Source: Nostoc flagelliforme FACHB-838 (lineage in GTDB: Bacteria; Cyanobacteriota; Cyanobacteriia; Cyanobacteriales; Nostocaceae). From it: DNA of 64,000 nucleotides. Positions 35,638 to 45,235 of the stretch are shown here, in pieces; the stretch's first letter is position 1; each line of letters starts with the position of its first letter. Below the pieces are notes generated by a model, which was not told the DNA's origin, made no database searches, and saw only the letters and a list, made by a program, of their open reading frames with translations. The position numbers were made by a program, and so were the translations under genes. Location of the stretch: assembly GCF_014698065.1 (NCBI RefSeq), contig NZ_JACJSI010000013.1, positions 1-64,000 on the forward strand. Direction: 5' to 3'.

Positions 35638-35736
35638 GGATATCTAAGCCGGGAAAACTTAGATATCCTTATATAATATTTCAATAAAGTAGACTCAGTT
35701 AATCAGTTTTCTGCACGGAATAAAACTGATGCCGTG
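35638..35736. ncRNA. Candidate structured RNA or leader in a gene-free region
   Basis: Hairpin 1: GGATATCTAAG-ccgggaaaa-CTTAGATATCC, perfect 11-bp stem (35638-35668). Hairpin 2: ATCAGTTTT (35702-35710) with AAAACTGAT (35722-35730). An alternative stem CACGG (35715-35719)/CCGTG (35732-35736) would exclude hairpin 2. The surrounding 35329-35637 and 35737-35845 are AT-rich with no other feature. The nearest gene on the plus strand starts about 500 bp on. Speculative. Confidence 0.3.
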
Positions 35737-35845
35737 TTACTTTATTAATGATGCAAGTACGTTGGTATGGGCACAGCGTTGCTCATTGCACCACTTTTTC
35801 GGTCAGAATACCCCAGCACTCAAGTCAAGGCGAAGGCATTTTCGG

Positions 35846-35978
35846 TTAAGGGACTTCCTGTAAAAAAACATCCCATCCCTGCGCGACGCTCCGCGTTCGC
35901 GTATATTTGTAGGGGCGCAAGTCCTTGCTACAAATATACGAATAATTTTGGATAATTTGTTTTTTGGAAGTCCTTAAT
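35846..35978. mobile_element. MITE-like element, GGGACTTCC family, copy D
   Basis: Inverted ends TTAAGGGACTTCC and GGAAGTCCTTAA. Interior carries a perfect 13-bp-arm stem (35900-35912/35928-35940, CGTATATTTGTAG). An ORF-like stretch on the minus strand (from about 36052) runs into its right end and looks interrupted by it. The rest of 35979-36232 shows a short dispersed repeat only. Confidence 0.75.
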
Positions 35979-36232
35979 ATCACCGCGTTAAAAATCGCTT
36001 GCTCTAAACCTCCCTCATACATCCAGTCGCGCAAAATCCATTCTGCATTCTGCCTCCTGAGTTCTGAATTCTTCTTCGGTAACTTTAGCTACATCTGAGT
36101 ATTAATTCTTTGTCTCCAAGAGATTACGCGATGGTGCAAAGCACCCGCCAGAGGTGATCACAAAACTACATAATTCGGTAAAATTGGGTAAAGCAATTTT
36201 TGCGCTTGTTAAACAAAGGCATCAGCAAACCC

Positions 36233-37300
36233 ATGCAACTGAAACTCAGTGCATCTCAACTTCCGTTCGCCCCTCTTTTGTTAATTGCCCCCTTTTTCTT
36301 ATGGGGGACGGCAATGGTAGCCATGAAAGGAGTAATACCCCACACCACACCGCTATTCATGGCGGGGGTGCGTCTGATACCAGCAGGGATGTTAATTCTG
36401 ATTGCAGCAGCATTCATGGATAAACCCCAGCCGAAGGGTTGGGCTGCGTGGCTGTGGATTGCTTTATTTGGCCTAGTAGATGGGACGCTGTTTCAAGGCT
36501 TTTTGGCAGAGGGATTAGTCAGAACCAGTGCGGGGTTAGGGTCTGTAATGATTGACTCGCAACCCTTGGCTGTTGCCTTGTTGTCGTTGTGGCTGTTTCA
36601 AGAACACATCGGCTTTTGGGGATGGCTGGGGCTAGGCTTGGGAGTCATAGGCATTAGTTTAATTGGCTTACCTGATGAGTGGATTTTACATTTTCTCGAC
36701 TCAGGCGTAAATATGACAATTGGCAACTGGCAAGATTTGTTTGCTAGTGGCGAGTGGTTGATGCTCTTAGCAGCACTATCAATGGCAGTGGGAACGGTGT
36801 TAATACGATTTGTATGTCGGTATGCTGACCCCGTAACTGCTACGGGATGGCACATGATTTTAGGTGGATTGCCACTATGGGGAATTTCATCAGTTGTTGA
36901 ATCCCAGCAGTGGGAGAATTTAGGAGGCTCTGATTTAGTGGCTTTGGGCTATGCTACCGTGTTTGGTAGTGCGATCGCTTATGGGTTATTCTTCTACTTT
37001 GCCTCTAGTGGCAGTCTCACAAGTCTTAGTTCCCTCACCTTCCTCACACCCGTATTTGCCCTAATATTCGGCAATCTTTTCCTCTCAGAAGTCCTCAGTC
37101 CGTTGCAGTGGGTAGGTGTCTTTCTAACTTTAATTAGCATCTATCTCATTAACCAACGTGATACTTTAGCAGGACAAAACGACACAATGACAGTCGGCGA
37201 AATAGCTAATATACAGCAACCAGTTTTAGAAGCTTCTGCTAAAAAATTAAACCCCATCACCTTAGCAGTTAGAGAATCTGAACCAAAAATTTTACCCTAA
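36233..37300 (+). CDS. EamA/DMT-family transporter
   Basis: 355 aa from ATG 36233; a TTG 33 bp upstream is weaker. Ten TM segments in two EamA repeats (about 18-150 and 178-305): LLLIAPFFLWGTAMVAMKGV and FGSAIAYGLFFYFASSGSLT. Soluble tail (about 310-355) of unknown purpose. Substrate unknown; members export amino acids or metabolites. Alone, no operon partner. Confidence 0.85.
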   Translation: MQLKLSASQLPFAPLLLIAPFFLWGTAMVAMKGVIPHTTPLFMAGVRLIPAGMLILIAAAFMDKPQPKGWAAWLWIALFGLVDGTLFQGFLAEGLVRTSAGLGSVMIDSQPLAVALLSLWLFQEHIGFWGWLGLGLGVIGISLIGLPDEWILHFLDSGVNMTIGNWQDLFASGEWLMLLAALSMAVGTVLIRFVCRYADPVTATGWHMILGGLPLWGISSVVESQQWENLGGSDLVALGYATVFGSAIAYGLFFYFASSGSLTSLSSLTFLTPVFALIFGNLFLSEVLSPLQWVGVFLTLISIYLINQRDTLAGQNDTMTVGEIANIQQPVLEASAKKLNPITLAVRESEPKILP

Positions 37301-37453
37301 CTAGAGGGAGATGAGGGAGACAAGGGGACAACGAGAATAACCCATGCTTAATGCCCAACCCTAATAAAAAAAATCACAGTTAACATTTGGTCATCTAAGA
37401 AGTTATTGTGGTATCGAATACTTTAAAACCACGTTCAGGCTGAAACTTTTAAT

Positions 37454-38596
37454 ATGAGGCTATGCCGCTCCTCAATTTTAATATTTACCTGTTTTTCTTG
37501 CCTGGGTTTTGTCCCAAATCGCGCAAGCACAGCTACACCTAACCTAGCACCGAAAATTTTAGAACTTGCACAAGCTAGTTCGACAGTTACTGCTAGTCCA
37601 GCTACTTTGAGATATGGTAGCCGAAACTCAGATGTGAAGAGGCTACAAATCCAATTAAAGCAGTTGGGATATTACAGTGGCGTGGTAAATGGAGAGTACA
37701 ACGCTAGTACAGAAATCGCTGTATCTAAATTCCAGAAAGCAAAAGGTTTAAAAGTAGATGGTATTACCGGTCAGGAGACTAGGGGGAGATTGCAAGCAGA
37801 TTTGGCTACTAAAAATCAGATAGTCACCGCTCCAAAAGTTCCATTTCCTGCCTTGACTTCCATACCAACTGCAAAACCCCAGCCAGCCGAGAGAAGTTTT
37901 GTTTGGTGGTTAATATTTGGCATTGGAGTTTTAGGAAGCATGGGCGCACTTTCTTACGCGCTGAGGTGGTTTCGTCAGGTCAAACAAGTTCAAAAGTCCG
38001 AAATATTAGAGAATAAAGTTTTGAATGAAGTTAGCACAGACTCAATTAGACTACCCTTATCAGAGATAACAACTAATCCACAAACAGATGTACCATCGCT
38101 GTCTACACAGTTATTGCTACCAGAAAAAACTTCCCGTCTTGTTAAACTCAATATTGTTGATGAATTAATTCAAGACTTACGTAGTTCTGACCCAACGAAG
38201 CGGCGCAAGGCTATTTGGGATTTGGGCCAGCAGGGAGATTCGCGGGCAATTCAACATCTGGTTGACCTGATAATTGATGCTGACTCTCAAGAAAGTAGTT
38301 TAATTTTGGCGGCTTTGGCAGAAATTGGCACACGCACACTCAAACCGATGAACCGTGCTCTAGCAATTTCAATCCAAGATGAAAATCCACAAGTGCGGCA
38401 AAATGCCATCCGTGACCTAACGCGTGTTTATGACATGATGGGTCAAATGAGCCAGATGTTGCGTCATGCGCTAGAAGACCCAGATGCCGAAGTGCAAGCA
38501 ACGGCACGATATGCTTTAACTCAGATGAATCGAATGCGTGGCTTGCCCGAACAAGAGAATCTACCGGAGGATTCGCACAACGATTCAGAACAATAG
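37454..38596 (+). CDS. Peptidoglycan-binding domain plus HEAT-repeat membrane protein
   Basis: 380 aa. Leader (1-25), PG_binding_1 domain (about 52-115: LRYGSRNSDVKRLQIQLKQL with YYSGVVNGEYNASTEIAVSKFQ), TM helix (about 148-170), and HEAT repeats (about 235-365) with SDPTKRRKAIWDLGQQGDSR and NPQVRQNAIRDL. The layout places the first domain on the cell-wall side and HEAT on the other side, a link between wall and a cytoplasmic protein partner. Function not known. Confidence 0.78.
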   Translation: MRLCRSSILIFTCFSCLGFVPNRASTATPNLAPKILELAQASSTVTASPATLRYGSRNSDVKRLQIQLKQLGYYSGVVNGEYNASTEIAVSKFQKAKGLKVDGITGQETRGRLQADLATKNQIVTAPKVPFPALTSIPTAKPQPAERSFVWWLIFGIGVLGSMGALSYALRWFRQVKQVQKSEILENKVLNEVSTDSIRLPLSEITTNPQTDVPSLSTQLLLPEKTSRLVKLNIVDELIQDLRSSDPTKRRKAIWDLGQQGDSRAIQHLVDLIIDADSQESSLILAALAEIGTRTLKPMNRALAISIQDENPQVRQNAIRDLTRVYDMMGQMSQMLRHALEDPDAEVQATARYALTQMNRMRGLPEQENLPEDSHNDSEQ

Positions 38597-38727
38597 ATTA
38601 TAAGTAGTTATTCGATTTTAGATTTTTCCTTCAATTCAAAATTGGCAGAGTCACAAGTAAAATAGGCTTTATATCTAACTTTGAAACCTAATTTGCGTAC
38701 TGTAACAAGTTAAAATCTCCGGCCATC

Positions 38728-39183
38728 CTAAAAATATTTTAGCTGGATTTGGATATTGGTATCTGGGCCGGCGACCAAGAATGCTGCTTCGCTAAATTTG
38801 GGCGCTCTTGCGAGAATTTCTGGGTTGCTGGAAAATCCAAAGCCTTCGCTTGGTATACCAAAAATATTGCTATTGAGAGTGCTGTCATTATTTTGATCGT
38901 GGAAGACAGCAACGGCATAACTGCCTGCTTTCAAGTTTTCAAAGGTAATGGGTAAGGGAGTATCAGTAATCTTGGTACACTGCTTTTGTAAGCCGCGATT
39001 GCGATCGCTAGGAAATCCTTCACTGTTAGCAAATATACTGGCACAGACTTGTCCTTGTTTATTCTTCAAGCCATCAATTTCTACGGTGAGTTTCCCGTTA
39101 AAATTTGCTTTGGCACTCAATGACCAGGCCAGATTCCCCATAGCTACCAATAGCAGCATACTAAACCTCAATCCTTTAACCAT
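38728..39183 (-). CDS. DUF2141 secreted protein
   Basis: 151 aa with signal peptide (about 1-27, SAKA). The domain (GKLTVEIDGLKNKQGQVCAS, then YAVAVFHDQNNDSTLNSN and GFGFSSN) is DUF2141, a small extracytoplasmic family of unknown role. ATG 39183. Confidence 0.85.
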   Translation of the reverse strand: MVKGLRFSMLLLVAMGNLAWSLSAKANFNGKLTVEIDGLKNKQGQVCASIFANSEGFPSDRNRGLQKQCTKITDTPLPITFENLKAGSYAVAVFHDQNNDSTLNSNIFGIPSEGFGFSSNPEILARAPKFSEAAFLVAGPDTNIQIQLKYF

Positions 39184-39390
39184 ACAATTTTCACAAGGTA
39201 AAATAAGTTTTGCTGAAATTTAAGTTTTCACTTTAAGATCACGCAGATACATAGTGGCATTATTCGGGCAATACTCGCAATATTACTGTTACATTTCGTC
39301 GTTATATTTGTCTAAGTAGGGTCGTACATCTGTAAGCCCCTACCCAATACTTTTTGGATAAACCCAATAATCTCTCTTTTGGTCTGGGGA

Positions 39391-39454
39391 AAGGTTAAAG
39401 GGGAAAGGGAAAGGGTTTAAATTTACCTTTCCCTTTCCCCTTTCTCCTTTAACC
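39391..39454. repeat. A/G-C/T foldback repeat, relative of 15242-15313
   Basis: ggttaaaggggaaaggg... followed by the inverse ...cctttaacc. In the 383-bp gap behind amt. Confidence 0.6.
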
Positions 39455-39482
39455 GAAAAGTATTGGATGGGTAAGTAAGTTC

Positions 39483-39509
39483 GTATGTAAGCACTTTGCG
39501 CTTACATAC
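39483..39509. terminator. Hairpin downstream of amt
   Basis: GTATGTAAGC-actttgc-GCTTACATAC, perfect 10-bp stem, 58 bp past the amt stop on the minus strand. No T tract, so a weak or bidirectional end. Confidence 0.4.
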
Positions 39510-39566
39510 AAACCCGCAAAGCTAGGTTGACAAAATACTAGAGGAAAAACCAAAAGAATATTTACC

Positions 39567-41135
39567 CTAAAATCTTCCAATTGAGCCAGGTTCTCCAGAA
39601 AATCCAGTCGCATCACCTTCTTTAAGAAATCCACTGTAGGCTTCCATACCGTGTTCACCGATATCCAAACCTTCTAGTTCCTCTTCTTTGGATACTCTGA
39701 TACCTAAAGTAGCTTTCAGTACCAGCCAAAAAATACTACTGAGTAAAACAGTGAAGCCACCTACTGTAGCAACGCCCAGTAACTGAACACCAAACTGCCC
39801 AAGACCACCACCTGCAAATAAACCTTTTTCTGGGCCAAGTGCATACCAGGAATAAACACCAGGGCCAACAGACCATAGACCCACTGCTAGAGTCCCCCAG
39901 ATGCCACAAACTAGGTGAACTGAGGTAGCTCCCACTGGGTCATCAATGCCAAGTTTGTCAAAGAATGTTACAGAGAAAACCACCAGTACTCCAGCAATGA
40001 AGCCAATTACTAAAGAACTAGCGATACCTACGTAAGCACAAGACGCTGTAATACCAACCAAGCCAGCCAAAATACCATTGATAATCATTGATAGGTCTGG
40101 TTTACCTAAGTACAACCAAGCTGTAAAGGTGGCGGCAATTCCACCGGCAGCAGCAGCCATGTTAGTGGTTACAGCAATATGACTGATTGCACCAGGATCG
40201 GCAGCCATTACAGAACCGGGGTTGAAACCAAACCAGCCCAACCAAAGGATCAAACAGCCTAAAGTGGCAATACTCATGTTGTGACCTGGCATAGCAACGA
40301 CTTGCTTGTCTTGATATTTACCAAGACGGGGCCCAAGAAATGCTGCTCCCATCAAAGCTGACCAGCCGCCTACAGAGTGAATTACCGTAGAACCGGCAAA
40401 ATCCCAAAAGCCTCTGTCTGCTAGCCAACCACCACCCCAAATCCAGTGTCCGGTAATGGGATAAGCAATACCTACAAGTAAGAGGCTGAAAATTAGGAAG
40501 TCAACAAACTTAATTCGTTCGGCTACTGCACCAGAAACGATTGTTGCTGCTGTTCCAGCAAACACTAGCTGGAATAAAAACTTAGCTGCTAAAGGTACAC
40601 CGGCCCAATTCATAGCACCGAAGATACCTTTATAAGCGTCTCCTGTGGCGGGGCTGTTATCTGCTCCCCCTAAGAAAAACCCATTCAATCCAATGAAGTC
40701 GTTGCCATCACCGAACATTAAGGCAAAACCGATGGCCCAAAAGGCAATGGTAGACAGAGCAAATACAATCAAGTTTTTGGAAAGAACATTGACAGCATTT
40801 TTTTGACGACAGAAGCCAGTTTCTAACATACAAAAACCAGCGTTCATGAAGAACACTAAAAACGCTGCGATCGCAACCCATAAGGTGTCAAGAGCAACTT
40901 TTAGTTCTGCTGTCGTTGGACCTGCGGCTGGAGTTTGGGCAACTGCGGCATAACCCCAACCCAACACAATCAGACAAGCTATAGGTAAACAAGCTTGCCA
41001 ACTGGGAGAGAGTCGCTTAATCAGATTAAATAGCTTGACTTTGGAGTTGAATTGTGAGTTTATCGGAGAATTTTTTGCAGAAAGATGCCTCTTTTTTGTT
41101 TTCAATTTTTGTTTGTACATGAATTTGAGTGTCAT
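39567..41135 (-). CDS. amt: Ammonium transporter, Amt family
   Basis: 522 aa, long because of a 65-residue N-terminal extension before [10 protein letters not shown]; the leader may be removed. Channel of 11 TM helices. Conserved: [20 protein letters not shown] (about 95-114), the first twin His in GWGY.../[17 protein letters not shown], and the second in [14 protein letters not shown] overlaps the ATG at 41135; the internal ATG at 41120 is another option. A candidate NtcA-type promoter lies upstream. A second, broken amt is 368 bp away on the same strand. Confidence 0.93.
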   Translation of the reverse strand: MTLKFMYKQKLKTKKRHLSAKNSPINSQFNSKVKLFNLIKRLSPSWQACLPIACLIVLGWGYAAVAQTPAAGPTTAELKVALDTLWVAIAAFLVFFMNAGFCMLETGFCRQKNAVNVLSKNLIVFALSTIAFWAIGFALMFGDGNDFIGLNGFFLGGADNSPATGDAYKGIFGAMNWAGVPLAAKFLFQLVFAGTAATIVSGAVAERIKFVDFLIFSLLLVGIAYPITGHWIWGGGWLADRGFWDFAGSTVIHSVGGWSALMGAAFLGPRLGKYQDKQVVAMPGHNMSIATLGCLILWLGWFGFNPGSVMAADPGAISHIAVTTNMAAAAGGIAATFTAWLYLGKPDLSMIINGILAGLVGITASCAYVGIASSLVIGFIAGVLVVFSVTFFDKLGIDDPVGATSVHLVCGIWGTLAVGLWSVGPGVYSWYALGPEKGLFAGGGLGQFGVQLLGVATVGGFTVLLSSIFWLVLKATLGIRVSKEEELEGLDIGEHGMEAYSGFLKEGDATGFSGEPGSIGRF

Positions 41136-41261
41136 CCTCCAAACTATCCTTAAACGAGGGAAAAGTAGCGTCAGAAGTTATAACCTGTGGTTTTTGATAT
41201 TTTTCCTTTAGACCACTTGTTTAAAAACCATAAACTCAAATAACCTTAATAGGAGTTTAAG

Positions 41262-41304
41262 AAACTATTGCACATCTGTAAATGTTTTTTGTAGCTCTTC
41301 GTAA
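41262..41304 (-). promoter_or_regulatory. Candidate NtcA-activated promoter of amt
   Basis: On the minus strand TTA-N8-TAC (41304-41291, one mismatch to GTA-N8-TAC) is followed 23 bp later by TAGTTT (41267-41262), a match to the TAN3T -10 box of NtcA class II promoters. The start codon is 127 bp downstream. Nitrogen control of amt genes by NtcA is known in cyanobacteria; this site is inference. Confidence 0.4.
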
Positions 41305-41503
41305 GAAATTTATGATCTAATTTATAAAATAGTCAAGTCTTCTTCACTCAATCTTTAATCTTTCAAAAATAATTTTCGGCGGGGAAATTTCCTAAAATGA
41401 AATGTCAATAAAAAATCCGGTAGTAAGAGGCAAAGAATCAGTGAAATATGTATTATGGTTAGCGTAAAATCGCTTTTTTCAGCTAAAAGCGTCATTGTTG
41501 GCT

Positions 41504-42247
41504 CTATTCGCTATCAAGGGTGTCAGTTCCAGAAGTGTTAGGGCGGTTTTTGTCTTCTTTTTGCATAAATTGATCAATCGGATAAACATCAGGCCATACT
41601 GACGCACCGTGTTCGTAAGCATCAATACCTATGCGATCGCCTTGAGGATCAACACGTAGATGTCCAAGTGCTTTTAGACCACCGAACATCAAAAAGCTAA
41701 AGGCGACGGTGAAAACTGCGATCGCTACTATGCCTAAAATTTGTATACCTAATAAATCAAAGCCGCCACCTAAAAATAATCCTGCTTTTTTGTTAAGGGT
41801 CAGCTCTGCTTGACCTAAAAAAACGGATAAAGTACCCATCATGCCATTGATACCGTGTACAGCAAATGCCCCCACCGGGTCATCAATGTGGAGTGACTCA
41901 ATTAAATCCACTCCCAGAGTAAACAAAATACCACCCGTTAACCCAATCAAAACCGAAGCCCAAGGTAAAACGTAGGCGCAAGGAGCTGTAATTGCCACTA
42001 ATCCTGCTAGCGAACCATTGAGAGAATAAACTAAATCCCACTTACCTCTACGAATATATTGAAAAATTAGCGCCGAGAGTGCCCCGGCTCCGGCGGACAG
42101 TGTGGTGTTAACTGTCACCAAACCAATCAATCCTGTATTACCAGTGCTGAGGGTTGAACCAGGGTTGAACCCATACCAACCAAACCACAAAATCATTGTT
42201 CCCAGAGTTGCTAGCCCTAAATTGTGTGCTGGCGGTAGTGTTCCCAT
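41504..42247 (-). pseudogene. Truncated ammonium transporter (C-terminal half)
   Basis: 247 aa beginning in the middle of the Amt fold (HNLGLATLGTMILWFGWYGF). The first five helices and the first catalytic His are missing; the second His (FAVHGINGMMG) remains. A TGA lies two codons upstream of the ATG, and no Amt-like sequence precedes it, so the N-terminal half was deleted rather than frameshifted. TTGAGG before the ATG could still drive translation of a half protein. Confidence 0.8.
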
Positions 42248-42763
42248 ACCTCAACAAATAAATTTGATTGATTTTCTATTTACTTAAACTAAAAAACTGT
42301 ATCGCTGAATACACTTTTCAGCTTTTATTATGAAAGATAGCTCCTGAGCCAATAGTTCAAGCAACTACATCCTTTATAGCTAAGTATTTTCCGATGCCAG
42401 GATAGGATAATTCTGGATATTATTAATTTTTGATATAAAAAGTTAATTGTTTGTTACTTTAGAAATACGTTAATTCATCTCTGCACCAATATTTGTATCA
42501 AGAGCAACGCAGATTTGCAATCATTATCCTGAGATAGCGTATTTATCGGACTATTTATCCAAGATTAAGTGTAAACTCAGATGCTAATTGATCGGGTGCG
42601 CCAGTTGCAAAGGCAAAGAGGCTCCGCCTACTGGCTTGTGGTTACACATAGCCTAGCCGATTCAACACCAATCATTAACAAAGCTAATTTCCTGAAAGAA
42701 ACTGGGTTTAGAGTACCTGTAATATGCGAGACTTGGCAATATTCCCTATAAACTAGATTTAAG
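42248..42763. other. Intergenic gap, no feature seen
   Basis: 516 bp between the truncated amt and gpx. AT-rich; one short dispersed repeat (aggctccgcctactggc) near 42618. No Amt remnant, tRNA or clear promoter found. Confidence 0.45.
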
Positions 42764-43249
42764 ATGAGTAACACAATTTCAGATATTGCAGTCAAGACAA
42801 TCAACGGTGAAGATAAGCAATTAAATGACTACACCGGAAAGGTACTATTAATTGTAAATGTGGCTTCCTTCTGTGGGTATACTTCTCAATACGAGGGGCT
42901 AGAAAAATTGAACCAGAAGTATGGAGAAACAGGGTTACGTATTTTAGGGTTTCCTTGTAACGATTTTGGAGCGCAGGAACCAGGAAGCAATGAAGAAATT
43001 GTGCAATTCTGCACGAGCAAATATGGTGTTACCTTTGAATTATTTGATAAAATTCATGCTAAAGGCTCACAGCAGCATCCACTTTATGAGCGACTTACCA
43101 AAGCTGTTGAACCAACGGGAACTGTTGCTTGGAACTTGGAAAAATTTTTAGTTAATAAGCAAGGTGAAGTGGTAGCTCGATTTAATAGTAGTGTCCAGCC
43201 AAATTCACCAGAGATTATTGCCATAATTGACAAAGAATTAGCAAAATAG
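42764..43249 (+). CDS. gpx: Glutathione peroxidase family protein (Cys type)
   Basis: 161 aa. Peroxidatic Cys37 in VNVASFCGYT (in place of selenocysteine), Gln71 and the Trp of VAWNLEKFLV complete the catalytic triad; Cys65 in GFPCNDFG is also present. Cyanobacterial members often use thioredoxin or NADPH instead of glutathione. ATG 42764. It heads a group of plus-strand redox-linked genes ending with a peroxiredoxin-glutaredoxin fusion. Confidence 0.92.
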   Translation: MSNTISDIAVKTINGEDKQLNDYTGKVLLIVNVASFCGYTSQYEGLEKLNQKYGETGLRILGFPCNDFGAQEPGSNEEIVQFCTSKYGVTFELFDKIHAKGSQQHPLYERLTKAVEPTGTVAWNLEKFLVNKQGEVVARFNSSVQPNSPEIIAIIDKELAK

Positions 43250-43381
43250 TCATTGGGTAAAATTCTTTGTCATATTAACTATTGACTGTTAGCTCTGGGC
43301 TGTTAAATTTGTTTACGTCCAGTCTCTTAACTGAGAATATTCTCTTAATAAGTAGTTTAATTTATTAGTGTCTAATTTGTC

Positions 43382-44206
43382 ATGAACGTTGCAATCATTG
43401 GTTGTGGTTATGTTGGTTATAAGGTCGCTCAATATTGGCAGCAAAAGATGAATTTTGTTGTCAGTGTAACCACAACTTCCCCTGAGCGTGTTCTTGCACT
43501 ACAATCAGTATCCCAAAAAGTTGTAGTTACTTGTGGTAATGACCTAGATAGTCTAAAATCAGTTTTGCAAAATCAAGATGTTGTACTTTTGAGTGTTGCT
43601 GCAAAAAATAGGGAAGTTTATGAAGAAACTTATCTACAAACTGCTCAAACTTTAGTTTCAACCTTGCAGCAGATTAAGAGCGTCAAGCAATTAATATACA
43701 CAGGTAGTTATTCAGTGTATGGTGACAGAAATGGTGTATGGGTAGATGAAGAAACACCGCTTGCACCCGCTAATTTAAATGCACAAATTCTCCGAAAAAC
43801 AGAGGATGTGTTGCTATCAGCATCTAGCGAAAATCTTCGGGTTTGTATCTTCCGCTTAGGAGGAATTTATGGAACTGGCAGGGAACTGCTGAAAATATTT
43901 AGTAGATATTCTGGTGCAACCAATCCAGGTAATGGCGAGGATATCACAAATTGGATTCATCTAGATGATATTGTTGGTGCGATAGAATTTGCCCGTGAAC
44001 ATCGTTTGCAAGGGATTTACAATCTAGTCGATGATGCACATCTCACTAGCCGAGACTTGTTAGATAGCTTATTTGAAAAACATAAGTTACCCAAAGTTAA
44101 ATGGGATACTGCTGTCAAGAGTACCCGCCCATATAATGCTTGGGTATCGAATGAAAAACTTAAAGAAGCTGGATATCAGTTGATTCATCCACAGATAATT
44201 TTTTAG
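43382..44206 (+). CDS. NAD-dependent epimerase/dehydratase family protein
   Basis: 274 aa. Rossmann start NVAIIGCGYVGYKVA (2-16), extended-SDR site with YTGSYSVYGDRNGVWVDE (about 101-118) and FRLGGIYG. The Tyr-xxx-Lys pair is not clear, so it may lack normal redox chemistry. 22 bp upstream of the next gene, a probable operon pair. Confidence 0.82.
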   Translation: MNVAIIGCGYVGYKVAQYWQQKMNFVVSVTTTSPERVLALQSVSQKVVVTCGNDLDSLKSVLQNQDVVLLSVAAKNREVYEETYLQTAQTLVSTLQQIKSVKQLIYTGSYSVYGDRNGVWVDEETPLAPANLNAQILRKTEDVLLSASSENLRVCIFRLGGIYGTGRELLKIFSRYSGATNPGNGEDITNWIHLDDIVGAIEFAREHRLQGIYNLVDDAHLTSRDLLDSLFEKHKLPKVKWDTAVKSTRPYNAWVSNEKLKEAGYQLIHPQIIF

Positions 44207-44228
44207 CAAGTACTAACAACTAGGAATT

Positions 44229-45158
44229 ATGCAACCATCTGCTGTAGCTAACACAATCAATTTGACAGCATCTCCTAGCCAGTTTTATAGTTGGCAGAAT
44301 TATCGTTGCGCCTACGAAGTTCATCAACCAATTGATACAACGCATGAAGGCGTTCCCTTACTGTTAATTCATCCGATTGGCGTAGGATTGTCGCGGCAAT
44401 TTTGGCAACGATTTTGTCGCCAATGGTATGATGCAGGTCAGCGTAATCCAATTTACAACTCTGATTTATTAGGATGTGGCGAAAGTGATATGCCTCATGT
44501 CGCTTACACTCCTGATAATTGGGCAGAACAATTACAGTACTTTTTACAAACAGTAGTACGAAAGCCTGTCATTATAGTTGTACAAGGTGCTTTATTGCCA
44601 GTTGCTGTTCAATTAGTTCAAAAGGAATCAAATTTAATTGCCGGACTTGTACTTTCTGGGCCTCCAGCGTGGGCTTTGATGACAAATAAATCACCAGAAT
44701 GGCGGCGAAAAGTCCTTTGGAATCTGTTTGATTCGCCTTTTGGCAGTGCTTTTTATCGCTATGCACGCACTCCAAAATTTTTACGTTCTTTCTCGACTCG
44801 TCAACTCTTTGCTTCTGACAATAGTGTGGATGCAGAGTGGTTGAATACACTGGTTGCAGGTGCAGAAAATCTTGCTAGCCGCCATGCAGTGTTTTCTTTT
44901 TTAGCAGGGTTTTGGCGACAGGATTATACTAGTTATATAGCCTCTATTGGGCAACCAACATTAGCCGTTGTGGGAGAAACTGCATCGAGTATTAGCCAAG
45001 ACAATAGAAAAGAAACACCAGATGAACGCTTGGCTCACTACCTCGCTTGTTTGCCTCAAGGTCGAGGTATAAAAATAAATGGGCGTAATGTTTTACCCTA
45101 TGAATCCACTGCTGAGTTTGTAGCAGCGATCGCAACCTTTATAAATGAACTTTCTTAG
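44229..45158 (+). CDS. Alpha/beta-hydrolase-fold protein with non-canonical nucleophile elbow
   Basis: 309 aa. Oxyanion region LLIHPIGVGLSRQFWQRF (about 39-56) and the elbow strand IIVVQGALLPVAVQL (about 117-131) place it in the fold. The expected G-x-S-x-G is Q-G-A-L-L, so no serine nucleophile. Loss of activity or another mechanism is possible. The C-terminal His/Asp pair was not identified. Follows the SDR gene closely. Confidence 0.75.
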   Translation: MQPSAVANTINLTASPSQFYSWQNYRCAYEVHQPIDTTHEGVPLLLIHPIGVGLSRQFWQRFCRQWYDAGQRNPIYNSDLLGCGESDMPHVAYTPDNWAEQLQYFLQTVVRKPVIIVVQGALLPVAVQLVQKESNLIAGLVLSGPPAWALMTNKSPEWRRKVLWNLFDSPFGSAFYRYARTPKFLRSFSTRQLFASDNSVDAEWLNTLVAGAENLASRHAVFSFLAGFWRQDYTSYIASIGQPTLAVVGETASSISQDNRKETPDERLAHYLACLPQGRGIKINGRNVLPYESTAEFVAAIATFINELS

Positions 45159-45235
45159 CCAATTGATAGTTACACTATACCAGTTCTCCCATGATAGGTT
45201 ATGACTGGACTTGATTATTAAAGGCAAGCAAAATT

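Noticed and set aside
35767..36034. 62-codon frames on both strands
   Set aside because: More than half of each is MITE copy D sequence; only the part outside the MITE on the minus strand is noted as a possible remnant.
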